From: Podospora comata
Lineage: Eukaryota; Ascomycota; Sordariomycetes; Sordariales; Podosporaceae
Direction of reading: 5' to 3'
DNA: 64,000 bases
Assembly (NCBI GenBank): GCA_017354895.1
Contig: CP071493.1
Coordinates: 1,488,001 to 1,552,000, forward strand
Made by a program: the position numbers and the translations under genes. This document shows, one piece after another, positions 22,768 to 33,744 of the stretch. The notes under the pieces were generated by a model. The model did no database searches and was not told where the DNA came from. It saw only the letters and a program-made list of their open reading frames with translations. The stretch's first letter is position 1, and each line of letters begins with the position of its first letter.

Positions 22768-25514
22768 ATGGAGTCGTCAAGAATCTTCGTCAAGAACCTA
22801 CCACCGTCCATCTCCGAGGCTGACTTTCGCAAACACTTCTCGCTTCAGGGACGAGAGGTCACCGATGTCAAGCTCATCCCCAACCGCCGCATCGGGTTTG
22901 TTGGTTACAAGTCTCATGAAGATGCATCCAAAGCCGTAAAGTACTTCAACAAGTCCTTTATTCGCATGTCCAGGATCGGCGTCGATCTGGCCAAACCCGT
23001 AAGGACATCCTGATCCCACCGTTCGACAAGGTCAACCAACTAATTGTCGTGCATCTAGATTGAAGCCGCCATCCCAAGATCAGCCACACAAGCTGCTCAT
23101 GTCCCGAGCCGTGATGCAGCCAAGGCAAGCTCTCTCGTCAAGTCTGACACAGAGCCAAGCGAGGATGACCCTAGCTCAAAGAAGAGGAAGCGGGACGTCG
23201 TTGACGAGGCTGACCCCAAGCTTCAGGAGTTTCTTGAGGTCATGGGTCATCCCACCAAGAAGGCTAAGGACGGAGAAGCCCTAGGGAGTGGCGCATTTGA
23301 GTCAGAAGCGGCCGATGCTATCCCCTCGGCTCTCATCGAGGGTGGTGAGAGTGACGATGAGTACGAGGACATCCCAGTGAGGCCCAAACGGCCAATCGAG
23401 GAGGCACCTACCTCGGCTCTACCTGTTGCCACCCCTGTCGCAGCTATCATCCCCCCCGCACCATCCCAACCAGCCGAGGACGCTGCAAGGGAAGTGCCGC
23501 AGGTACCCGCTGAAGCCACTGATGATGACTGGCTTCGGTCGAGAACGAACCGTCTGCTGGACCTTGTGGACCCGGATGACCCCGGGTTTCCCGCACAGTC
23601 TGCTGGTGCAATGCCTGCCACCACTCAAACACCTCTGCCAGAGGCCCAAGTCCAAGAAACCCAGGAACCGGGTCTTGCTGCCGGGTCTGGTGAGAAACCT
23701 GTTGTGGCTCGCACACCTGAGGATGCCGTGAAGTTGATCCAGAAGACAGCTCGTCTGTTTTTGCGGAATCTCAGCTACACGGTAACGGAGGACAATGTGA
23801 GGGACCACTTTAGCCAGTTTGGCGAACTTGAAGAGGTAAGCTTGACATGATTCCTGTTTCCTTCGCTCCTTGCAGTCGCCTTTTCATGATGAACCCCTGA
23901 TAGGGACATCTTATGCAAAGCATATGATGAGAACCTGGGCTCGGTATTTTAGTAGATGCTTCGAGATTCTGAAAAAAGGCCCGATTGTTGTCCTGCTGTT
24001 TCGCCTCTAGTGACACTCGACTCTCGCTAACTCTCTAGCAGGTTCATGTTCCGCTGGATAATCAGGGCCAAAGCAAAGGCTTTGCTATGATTCGCTATGC
24101 CAGTCCTGAGGCGGCGCTTTCCGCATTCCAGACAGACGGCACCGTCTTTCAGGGCCGCATCATCCACATCCTTCCCGCTGCTGCCAAAAGGGAGAACAAG
24201 CTTGATGAATACGCAATCTCGAAGCTCCCTTTGAAGAAGCAACAGCTGCTCAAGAAGAAGGCTGAAGCTGCCTCCAGTACCTTCAACTGGAATTCGCTTT
24301 TTATGAGCCAAGATGCTGTCAACACCGCCGTAGCTGAACGACTGGGTGTGTCCAAGCATGAGCTCCTGGACCCCACTGACGCGTCTGCCGCTGTGAAACA
24401 GGCAATCGCTGAGACCACCGTCATCCAGGAGGCCAAGGCTTACTTTGCAACTCATGGTGTGAACATCGAGGCCTTCAAGTCTCAGCAGCGAGGTGACACG
24501 TCAATTCTGGTCAAGAACATCAAGAACGCCACCATCGAGGAGATCAGAACCCTCTTCGAGGAGCATGGCTCCGTCCTCCGTGTGCTTATGCCCACAAGCG
24601 GGACGATTGCCATTGTCCAGTTCGCGCAACCAGCACACTGCAGGGCAGCTTTCGCCAAGAAAGCATACTCTAGATTCAAGGACGGCGTGCTGTACCTCGA
24701 GAAAGGCCCGAAAGGGCTCTTCGTCGACAATCTGGCCCAGCCCGCAGATCGTCCTGCCGGTGTTCAGAAGGTGTCAGCTTCTTACCTGCTGGAACGCGAT
24801 GACGGTGAGGATCAGACAGAGACGGCCTCTCTATTCGTCCGCAACCTGAACTTCTCCACCACCACCGAAGGATTAACAAATGCGTTCAAGCCCTTGGATG
24901 GATTTGTGAGTGCGCAGGTGAAGACCAAGACCGATCCCAAGAAACCAGGTCAGGTGTTGAGCATGGGCTTTGGCTTCTGCGCCTTCAGGACCAAGGAGCA
25001 GGCCCAGGCTGCACGAAAGGCTATGGATGGCCATGTGCTTGACGGACACAAGCTTCTGGTCAAGGCTTCCCACAGGGGTCTGGACGCGGCCGAAGAGAGG
25101 AGGCGGGAGGATCTGGCCAAGAAGGCGAATGCTCAACGCACAAAGGTGGTCATCAAGAACCTTCCGTTCGAAGCGTCCAAGAAGGACGTGCGCGCACTCT
25201 TCAGCAACTATGGAAAGCTGGTTGCTCTCCGTATTCCCAAGAAGTTCAACCACTCTTCGCGTGGTTTTGCTTTTGCCGAGTTCTCCACAGGCAAGGAGGC
25301 GCTCAACGCGATCACTGCACTCAAAGACACGCATTTTCTCGGGAGAAGACTTGTGCTTGACTTTGCTGAAGCTGAGGATCTGGATGCCGAGGAACAGATC
25401 GAGGCCATGGAGAAGAAGATGCGTGGCCAGGTTAGCAAGGTTGCCCTTCAGCAACTCACTGGGACAGGGAGGAGCAAGGTCAATTTTGGAGATAATCCTG
25501 AAGACGAGGCATGA
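22768..25514 (+). CDS. mrd1: Mrd1, five-RRM pre-rRNA processing factor
   Basis: Three exons (22768-22998, 23059-23835, 24042-25514) encode 826 aa; introns of 60 and 206 nt are both phase 0. Mrd1 binds 35S pre-rRNA and U3 snoRNA in the nucleolus and is needed for early 18S rRNA cleavages. Five RNA-recognition motifs are visible: RRM1 (~5-76, RIFVKNLPPSISEADFRKHF), RRM2 (~311-385, ARLFLRNLSYTVTEDNV; its codons cross intron 2), RRM3 (~489-560, TSILVKNIKNATIEEIRTLF), RRM4 (~598-680, ASLFVRNLNFSTTTEGL) and RRM5 (~703-782, TKVVIKNLPFEASKKDVRAL). The spacing, with a long acidic linker between RRM1 and RRM2 and a C-terminal GTGRSKVNFGDN, is characteristic. Length fits fungal Mrd1. At intron 2 two adjacent AG acceptors exist; the second keeps the frame and restores the RRM2 beta strand. 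Confidence 0.96.
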
Positions 25515-26307
25515 GAGTGTAATGAATAAAATTAATGTTGACGGTCACCTCACTGAGGGACGACGGATGGAATGTCTCAAAATCTCAACGGTCCCCCCCC
25601 CCTTGCCAAGAAGTGTGTTTGCCCCTGTCAACTCTCGTTGAAGAAAACCCCACCCTTGTCTTGGCAAACTTGCATTCTCTGTCTCGCATGTTGCTCACAG
25701 GCTTGGCCGTTGCGTCTGATCGATCTGTTGCTGTGTAGGGCTAATTTTGTTCTCATTCCGAAAATGAGCCCCTTCATCAGCCTCCCTCCCCCGCGGTCCT
25801 GAGGGGTGCCGCCAACCGAGAGAGGGCACGGGGCAGGTGAGATTCGAGCCGTATGTTTCCACGACGGCCTAGTGCCCTTGCGTGCCAGTGTTGGCACCCA
25901 TCTTGAATGCAGTCCAGGACGGCTGACCCGGACCCAACTCGCCGCTTGTCTGACCCTGAAGGGGTATTCATCGCCCTAGGCAATGAAGGGGTGCAGCAAT
26001 AATCTGAAGCGAAGAACGGCAGGATGGACTCAGTTGATCCTCGCTTTATGCAGCATCGTCAGAGACAGGGACGATGTCGAGCCCTCTTATAAGCTATGCC
26101 GGACCCTCTCCATGCCTGTCTCTTTTGCTCTGGCATACCTTATATGTGATTCTGGCCCGCATACTGAACAACAACCATTCCACTCAGGATTCCTTCCTCT
26201 TTCATTCGTTCTCGTCAGCGTTCCTGAGCTGAACAAGAGTGTTTGCCACCTGGGAGAGGTTTAGGATTCTACACATTGTTCCCAGGTCTCATCCTCGGAG
26301 CTGAGCA
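25515..26307. promoter_or_regulatory. Mrd1 3' end and AbaA-like gene upstream region
   Basis: This region holds the Mrd1 3' UTR and the upstream region of the TEA-domain gene. CATTCY elements, the binding consensus known for AbaA, are present at 25569-25574 (minus), 25673-25678 (plus) and 26176-26181 (plus). Open frames here are short and unsupported. Confidence 0.4.
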
Positions 26308-29300
26308 ATGAGGCTTCCAGTCCTTCCCTCACAATGCTATTCTACGTCGCCCGACGATGGGGTTGAGGGCCGCCATGGAACTTCGGCTTCACGACAGCCG
26401 CTTCGAGAGTCGACCGGGAATGCTCAATACTCACACATGGCCTGGTACTCGGAACAAATTCGCCAGCTGGGTGCTGCCAGCGGTCTTGCTTCCATGTCTC
26501 CATCAATACCAACTCCGCCTATTGTACCGACGCAGTCCTTTGGCCCAGACTATGGCTCATCAACACCGTCGGTCTACGGCAGACAGCAACAGCGGCATCA
26601 CTACCAGGGGCACCGGGTAACCAATTTCAGGAGAAGGCAATTCGAAGAGAACCCGTTGATTCCGCTGCTCCCGACAGCCTTTCAGAACTACAGGAAGAAG
26701 CAGGCCGACAAGACAGACCAGAAGTGGACCGATGTGTTGGAATGGGGCTTCATTGACGGTAAGTCCTATCTTCAACACGAGCAGTGTCTAGTTTTGTTTG
26801 CTAAAGAGGTTGTCATCAGCGCTGCTGCTTATCCCCCAGATGAAGCGCAAGAAATATACCATGAAGCAGACACAGTTTGGGCGGAACATGCTGATCGGGG
26901 AGTATCTTTGGATCTACTACCTGCAGACCTTACCGCCAGGGACCGAGGCAGAATGCAACCTCGTGAGGCACCGAAAGCAAGTGTCGAGCCACATCCAAGT
27001 GCTCAAACAGTTCTTCGCAAATCACCGTTGTTGTAAGTTGCACGTTCCCATTCTCCCACGTGACGGATCCCTTTGTTCGGTGCGGAAGTGCTTGCATAAC
27101 CGCCAGAAGAAGCAAACAGCTGACAATGGCGGCCCCCTTGGCTCATCCCTACAGTCCACTTTTTCTTCAACAGCCGCAACGATGAAAAGGACAAGGACAG
27201 CATTGAGACGATTTCCCTGAAGAACAACCCCGTCTTGATTGCCCTGTCCGAAGACCGGCTCCCTGACGAACGGCCAAACTACGAGTACTTTGCCGACATC
27301 CTTGCATTGAATGAACAGGTGACTGTCCGACCCAAACGATGCTGGATTTTTGTGTCACACCAGGGCGTTTCGGTGAGGGAAGATGGATCTGGCTTTCTCC
27401 CTTCCACTGGCGACAAGCTCGATGAGAACGAGTATCCCCACCTCGCGCGCAACCTCGAGAGGGAGACGTGGCTCAAGGAAGAGCAGCAGATCTTCAAGGG
27501 CGCTCTGCTTCACGAGTTCACCAAGGAGATGCAGCAGATTGAGTCGACCAGCGTTAACGACCTCGGGCGGAAATGGGAGACTTCGTTTCCGGAACTGCAT
27601 CAGAGACTACAGGGCATCTGCGATTCGACCACAGATCAGCGGTGCACCATTCTGCACATGAATGTCACCCTCGAGCTCAAGGAGAAGCGGCGGTTTCCAA
27701 GCCAGTCGGAGCTCAACTCCTGGGTGGAAATCAACATTGAGCAGCCACGTCTACTGAGCCATCGGTGGAAGGTGCACACGCGCTTGGTGAGGCCAGCAGA
27801 GCTGAGCTACTCACACGAGAGCGCGAACCCTGAGACCATGTACGAGACTTCGGCAGAGATCGCTATCCAATATCAGCACCGCCCAGGGTGTGAAGGTCCT
27901 CGGCGTGATGGGCGAGCTCACTGTGACTGCATCGCTCAGCGACATCACCGTGACTCTGTCACTGTCCCCTTTCCAGCTGATATCTGGGCCAGCACACTGA
28001 CGAACTGTGCTGAATATCCAGCCCATTCCTTCAGCAACGCCGGCAAGAATGGAAAGCGAAGCAAGGACCTCAACGTCAAGGTCGAGGAGGAGGGCGAGGA
28101 AGGAGGCAAGCCCAACCGCCGAAGCAAGCCGCTCACACAGATGGATCTTGTGCCCAAGATTGCCATGATGCAGGAGATCTGGTCATGTCCCCCTGATGCC
28201 CCACACTATGGCCCCGAGCCTCAAGGGAACAGCTCAAGATCCCAGCGATGGACTCGACGAGCAGTGATTGTATGGACTTTCAAGACGATCCACAGCGAGG
28301 TAGATGGCAAACTCAACACCGCGCAGAGCGGCAGGACAGAGTGGCGCTATCTCACCATCCTCGACCCAATGAGCGAGGAACACCAACAAAAGGCCATCAT
28401 CAGTGGCAGCAGGAAGAACTCTGCTGTGTCTGACTATGCGGATGGATATTCATCCAATCACGTCCGTCCTGTCTCCAGGGATGTGGTCATGTCCCCCAGT
28501 CCCACATACCAGCAGCACTTGACCGCGAGCATGAGCGAGAACTTTTCGTCAGCATGGGATACTCCCACCGGGCTCAACCCCCTTTCCACGTCAGCCGCGC
28601 AAGCCTATAGCGCTCATCTCATGGCGCCCAGTCAGTCCCATGTGTCAGCCATGCCCGGCTACAGCCCCCTCGACAGCTTCAGCAGCCACCGCGGTCTCGC
28701 CACCCCTCCCCCAAGTGCATCCCTCACCACATCTTTCACTCACAACTTTGACACCACATCTACCCAACCTGACCTCATGCCAAATTACATGTCCACCCAC
28801 TCCGTCCCCACAACAACTGCCGGACTGGACACCGACCCGGCACTCAACACCCTCGCCGCCGTGACAGATCCCTTCCTCACAAACGGCAACTCCTCCTTTG
28901 GGTATGACCAATCCCACTGGTCAACCTCCAATACCTTGACCAGCTCGAGTAACGTCTGGTCCCAACCTTATCAATCAGCAGCATCAACATACACCCACTC
29001 CCCCTTGGCCCCCTGGCCAAACCACACCCAACCCACCCCATCCCACAAGGGAAATCTCTATGATAAAACCCACAGCCATGTGCAATCCCAGCCTTGGATC
29101 TCCACCGCTGTTGCGGGGGGTGTCACCACCACAGCCGACGACCACGACCTCTGGACCCCAGCCACGTCCACGCACACCACTCCCTTGACGACCACCGCGC
29201 CGGCTTTGGGTCCTGACCCCATCACAGCTGGGCAGCATGAATCTCAGGACACGACGGCCTGGAACCAGGTTACTACTGGTAACGGCACCAACGGCAACTC

Positions 29301-29613
29301 CCAGGAGACAGGGGAGGAGGAACTGGGGCAGAACTGGGAGGAGATTTTGCCGCCTATTCCGCTCAACTTGACTGCCACGGGCACTCAGCCCGAGGCGGTA
29401 AACTCTCCGACGACGGCAGGGGATACAGCGGCGCAGAGGTTGGAGAAGGCCGCTGCTGCTATGGAGATGCCGGTGATGGGTGGCCATACCAACGGCAATG
29501 GGGCGGTGGTTGGTGAAGAGAGGAAGAGCCTGAAGAGGAGACATGAGGAGGGGGATGAGGAGGGGGATTTGGATTCGGGGGAGTGGAGGAGGAAGAGTTT
29601 TAGGCAGTGTTGA
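26308..29613 (+). CDS. abaA: AbaA-like TEA/ATTS-domain transcription factor
   Basis: Three exons (26308-26758, 26820-27032, 27155-29613) give 1040 aa; introns are 61 and 122 nt, both phase 1. AbaA regulates late conidiophore or phialide development through CATTCY sites. The TEA domain lies at ~135-225: QKWTDVLEWGFID, then ALLLIPQMKRKKYTMKQTQF, NMLIGEYLWIYYLQTL and the recognition helix RHRKQVSSHIQVLKQFFANH. It is split by both introns, which is why no single frame shows it whole. A conserved block follows (KRCWIFVSHQGVSVREDG; TLELKEKRRFPSQSELNSWV; EIWSCPPDAPHYGPEP region), then a long disordered S/T/P-rich tail. The protein ends with an acidic/basic stretch, KRRHEEGDEEGD. Orthology to A. nidulans abaA is inferred from the domain and the downstream block; a Tec1-type name is the alternative. 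The protein is longer than the ~800-aa Aspergillus one because of the tail. Confidence 0.92.
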
Positions 29614-30141
29614 TTTTTCTTTTATTTGATTTTTTTCAGCCTTCTTCGTGTTAGTTTTTCATTTTTATTTTTTGGTCCGGTTGGCTGATTGGCTGATTAT
29701 TCTCTGGCGTTCCCGCTTTGATCCTGGGCGGTTCTTTTTCCTCTTTTCTTTTTCTCTGAGAACTTGGCCCCTTGGCTATGCTTTTTACTATCTTCAGGGG
29801 ACGACATACCTTACCTTTTTCACGTCTAATGATGGGGCATCTTATTACCTAAAGCTATATCATGTATCATGATGATGAACGAAGAAACGAAGCAAGTTGG
29901 GATAAGTAATTAGCTCACGTATTATCGCCTTGCCCCCAGACCCTTCTAAGGGTATTAATGGGGGCGGATAATGATGATGAAATCATAAAAAAACAACCAA
30001 TACCTCATAAGTGACAACCCTGCACAGTGATATATGATCAACCTTGCGTATTCAATCTTGTCCTCAATTTTTTAACTGAATTCCAATCCCATAACTCCAC
30101 CTAATGCGATGCAATCAATGCAATTTACCCTCCCAAATACC
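29614..30141. other. Convergent 3' intergenic region
   Basis: The AbaA-like gene (+) and the secreted-protein gene (-) converge. T-rich sequence follows the plus-strand stop and A/T-rich sequence lies before 30142, consistent with two facing 3' UTRs. No other feature is seen. Confidence 0.6.
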
Positions 30142-31929
30142 TTAGCAAAAGAAAATTTCGAAAACTAAACTAGGAAAGAAAAAGACAAAAGAGAGTAGTG
30201 GTATATCCTCCATAAGCCATATCCCATCCTTCATGACATAATCCCATGAAAGCTGTTGCGTGTGCGTGTGCTCATTCTTTTTATATGTCCAAAAGATTTC
30301 ACCCAAAAAAAAAAAAAAAAAAAGGGGGGGCACCTCCTGACTGGCTGTGGCGGTGGCGGTGGAGGAGGCAGTCGCCGTCTTGGGAACTCTCACTGTCACG
30401 AAGCTCGTGGGTACAGTCACGGTGACGTAGAAGACGCCGTCTTCCCTGCCTGGATTGGAGCCAGCACCATCTGTTGGTTTTGGTGATGTGGTGCTAGTTT
30501 CAAGACTGCTTGATGGGCTGGGAGCAATAGTCTCAGTCCCCTCCGTAGGCTTTGGCGCGATAGAAGAAGAATCAGCTCCATCCGTAGGTGTTGGTACCGT
30601 CGGGGAAGAAGTCGGTGTTGTCTGGGTCTGAGTGGGAGCCACGGTAGAGGTCGGCGGCGCCGGTCCGTCATTCTCCTCCTCCTCCTCCTCCTCCTCATCA
30701 TCATCATCCTCAGGCACCGCCTCCTCCTCAAGATACCTCCTCTGCCCGTCCAAAATCTCCATCGAAAACGGCACCGGCGGCTTAGTCTCCTTCCCGATCA
30801 GCCCTGCAAGTGGAATATTCGCCTTGTCGACGCTCACCCTCCCTTCTCGTGTGCCAGGAAAGAACTTTGCCGAGGACCTGTTGCTACCACCGAACCCAGC
30901 CTGGGGTACCTTCACCATAAACGGCTGGACCATCTGCCTCTGGATACCACGGAACTCGGCCGGCTGCTTCGAGTCAAACTTGACCCTGTTGCGGAAACGC
31001 TTCTTGCTGTTGAGGATACCGCTAAAGGGGGAGGAGGACTTGCCGCCCTTACTGCAGGTGGGCCCTTTGACCGCACCCAGGGAGTCGTCGCAGGGGTCGA
31101 CAATCTTGTAGTCGACGACGCCGGTGTAGATCTCGGGAACGGTGACAAAGTACTCTCCAAAGTCGGAAGAATTGGCGTGGAAGCTAGCTGGGGGGACGGC
31201 AGCGCCGGGCTTGTTCATGTCGGGCCAGTCCCAGATCCAGAGCACGGTGAGAACATCGCCCGGCTTGGCGTCGAGGGGGATTTGAAGGTCGGACTGGCAT
31301 CTCAGGGCCTCGGACTGGGTGATTTCGTCCTTGCGGTACCTGGAAATGCCTTCCGGGTCGCCAGTAGCTGGAATAGGCTCGTGGCACTGGCCGTCGTCGT
31401 AGTTGCGGGTGGCGAGAAGACGGCCCTTTCCGTTACCACCTTTGCCATCGGCGGTCCAGGTGTGGAGGACATCGGTCAGGGTTGTTTTGGAAAGATCGTT
31501 CTCGTATGTGCCATAGAGGTAGATAGTGCCGCGGTTGATAGGCTTGTTGGGGTTGGCGCCATCAGCTCTGGTGACGTGGCCGTTCTCGAGGTAAAAGATG
31601 GAGACAAAGTCACCAGGAGCTACCTTGAGCATAGGAAACTTTTCAGAGTAGCTTGAGCTGCCGAGTGGGCCTTGGCTTTTCCTGACGATGGGGTGGTCGT
31701 GCATGATGAGCTTTCCCGTCGATAAGCCATTTGGGGGAAGGAGGTAATCGAATTGCTCTCTGGGGTTCTCCCGATCAATATGAGCTCTGTCGAAGCCCTC
31801 CTCGCCGATGAAGGTACCGTTAGTCGCGATACGACGGGTCGATTCTGGCCAGGAGTGGCCTTTTGCTGTCTCGAAGAGGGCGAGGAGTGCTGTGGTCAAG
31901 AGACCGCCTCTTGGTGATGTTAACCTCAT
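30142..31929 (-). CDS. Secreted protein with predicted mature N-terminal His
   Basis: A single frame of 595 aa starts at the ATG at 31929; the frame opens further upstream but without another ATG. Residues 1-24 form a signal peptide (LLTTALLALFETAKG) and predicted cleavage leaves His25 as residue 1 (HSWPE). Residues ~25-320 are a globular domain with NGTFIGEEGFDRAHI, KLIMHDHPIVR, WTADGKGGNGKGRLLATRNY, CHEPIP, WIWDWPDM and FHANSSDFGEYFVTVP. I recall a widespread fungal secreted family of unknown function beginning HSW, but cannot name it securely. Low-complexity E- and T/S/P-rich linkers follow (~420-530). The last ~60 residues arise from reading through a 19-bp homopolymer and look unnatural, so the 3' end may be spliced (for instance at GTGCCCCC) or shorter. 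A copper or polysaccharide oxidase role is only a hypothesis. Confidence 0.8.
   Translation of the reverse strand: MRLTSPRGGLLTTALLALFETAKGHSWPESTRRIATNGTFIGEEGFDRAHIDRENPREQFDYLLPPNGLSTGKLIMHDHPIVRKSQGPLGSSSYSEKFPMLKVAPGDFVSIFYLENGHVTRADGANPNKPINRGTIYLYGTYENDLSKTTLTDVLHTWTADGKGGNGKGRLLATRNYDDGQCHEPIPATGDPEGISRYRKDEITQSEALRCQSDLQIPLDAKPGDVLTVLWIWDWPDMNKPGAAVPPASFHANSSDFGEYFVTVPEIYTGVVDYKIVDPCDDSLGAVKGPTCSKGGKSSSPFSGILNSKKRFRNRVKFDSKQPAEFRGIQRQMVQPFMVKVPQAGFGGSNRSSAKFFPGTREGRVSVDKANIPLAGLIGKETKPPVPFSMEILDGQRRYLEEEAVPEDDDDEEEEEEEENDGPAPPTSTVAPTQTQTTPTSSPTVPTPTDGADSSSIAPKPTEGTETIAPSPSSSLETSTTSPKPTDGAGSNPGREDGVFYVTVTVPTSFVTVRVPKTATASSTATATASQEVPPLFFFFFLGEIFWTYKKNEHTHTQQLSWDYVMKDGIWLMEDIPLLSFVFFFPSLVFEIFFC
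30305..30330. repeat. A19-G7 homopolymer junction
   Basis: Nineteen A followed by seven G on the plus strand. Read on the minus strand, this encodes the Pro-Pro-Leu-Phe run near the end of the secreted protein's open frame. The tract is prone to length error and marks where that annotation becomes unreliable. Confidence 0.9.
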
Positions 31930-33744
31930 GGTTGGTCTGTCGTTTTCGTCTGGTGTATAAGCGGTTCGCGGAACAAACTCGTAGTGAGACAAACTTCGAG
32001 ATATGTTGAAAAAGCTGAGTGTTCAAGGTGTTGTAGTTCGTTGCAGTGTTCGTTGTGTCGATAGGGAAAGTTCGTAAACCGGAAAGAATTCCGACAAGAG
32101 GAAAAAAGGATTAGAATGCTTTAGTATCCTGGGATAGTCGAAGCGGCCAGCGAGCACAATAGCAGTCAGACCAGCTGGCTTTGTGTTGAATAAAATGAGG
32201 GAAATGGCGCCAACAATGGGCTATAATTCCATTGTCACGACCAGCGTCAAGGCCTTGTCAGGGACAACAAAGGAGAAGAACAGCGGTTTGGTTGCGCCGC
32301 CACCGACTTGCAAGTCGAGAAAGAAGGTGCTCCTTCTGATAACGAAGGCCAGTGAAGCTGTTGGCGGTACAATGAAGTTGGCGATAGTTCAAAGGTCAGC
32401 AACCAAGGTAGTACTCCGTGACCGTGATCAAAAGACTTAGAAAAGATACCCAAAAGGAAATATGACGAGAAAATAGAAGAGTAAGAAAGTTGGGGGCTGC
32501 AGAAGGTAGATATCAAATTACCCCTACGATTGGAACCTCGCGGCAAAAGTACACATGTGAGTTGCAACAAAGGTGAGAGAAACAAAGGACTTGTTCCATG
32601 TGGCCGGGACGGAGAGTAAAAGGGACCGGCAGCATGGCACTACCACACAAAACAGACGCGCAAGCAACGGAAGTTATCATCAGACCGCAGACTCTCCGGG
32701 GCCATCTCGCGCCAGAGCCAGCAGGGGGTCGTGACCAAGAAGTCGAGGAAACAGACGAAAAGCGACGAAAACGAACGAAAAGAAGGCCTCAGATCAGGTT
32801 GGCGAGATGAGCAAGAAACACACTTCATTCGATATGCCGGGACGGTCATGTTGCAGCCCAGAGCAGCGGCAGGCGCTGTCTGTCCACGTCCCATGTCGTT
32901 GCCAGCGAGGAAGGTGAACCATCTCGATGTATTGGATGGTGTTGCATCGAGGCTCTTTGTAAGGCGACAAGTACCTCTGCTGCAAAACCAGTAGGAAAAG
33001 TGACTTGCCAACGCAGGGGCCACTCTTGTAGAGACAAGGACAGCCACTCGAACCATCCACTCGCGGCAAAGCTCAGATTGGCGATGGTGAAAAGCGGGTC
33101 TGAGCGGTTGCAACTTCAAGAGCCGAGCTGCGAGTGATTGGGTGCACACCACCACACTGGAAACACACTAACGCCCTTTGGCACCACAGAATATCATCAA
33201 GCGCGCTGCCCTTGTTCTTCCCATTTTCTTTCATCTTGCGATGTTGCACAGCGCGCTACGAAACAACGTTCCTTTGTTGTCTATTTTAGCCCTTTTGCCG
33301 CTTGCCGCCCGTCAAAGCGAGATTGGAACTTTCTTATTTATGACTCTCCCCGAGGCGCCGGATAGCACTAGACAATTTGCCTCTTGGTCTTCTTCAGATC
33401 TAGACTGCCGCTTTGCCCACGGATGAACAGATGACAAGCATTGGATTGACAACTTTGACGGAATCAAGCTTCATTCGCACAGACACACGACACCAAAGAA
33501 ACGGTTTTATCCGCAGCCAGTCGTTGATCTCTGCCAGGGTTTATCTGCCATGTCTCACCACCACCCCCTGCCTGTCATGCGCTCGTCAATGTGTGGAGTG
33601 GAATATCACCCGGTATGATCTCCCCTCTGCCGTCTATTTGACGACACTTCTCCCTTTCAATCTTGGCTCTTTTTTGCATTGATGTAGAAGTTTTCTATTG
33701 TTGGCAATAGGGCACTCGTCATCCTGCTTCTAAACACCCCATCT
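31930..33744. other. 1.8 kb intergenic region, no gene recognised
   Basis: Upstream of the secreted-protein gene and downstream of the cyclophilin gene (both minus). The largest frame (171 aa, 32640-33155 minus) is Cys/Arg-rich, overlaps others and matches nothing known. Probably promoter, leader and 3' UTR. Confidence 0.5.

Noticed and set aside
32640-33155. 171-codon minus-strand frame between the secreted-protein and cyclophilin genes
   Set aside because: Cys/Arg/Ser-rich, overlapped by other frames and no homology recalled.
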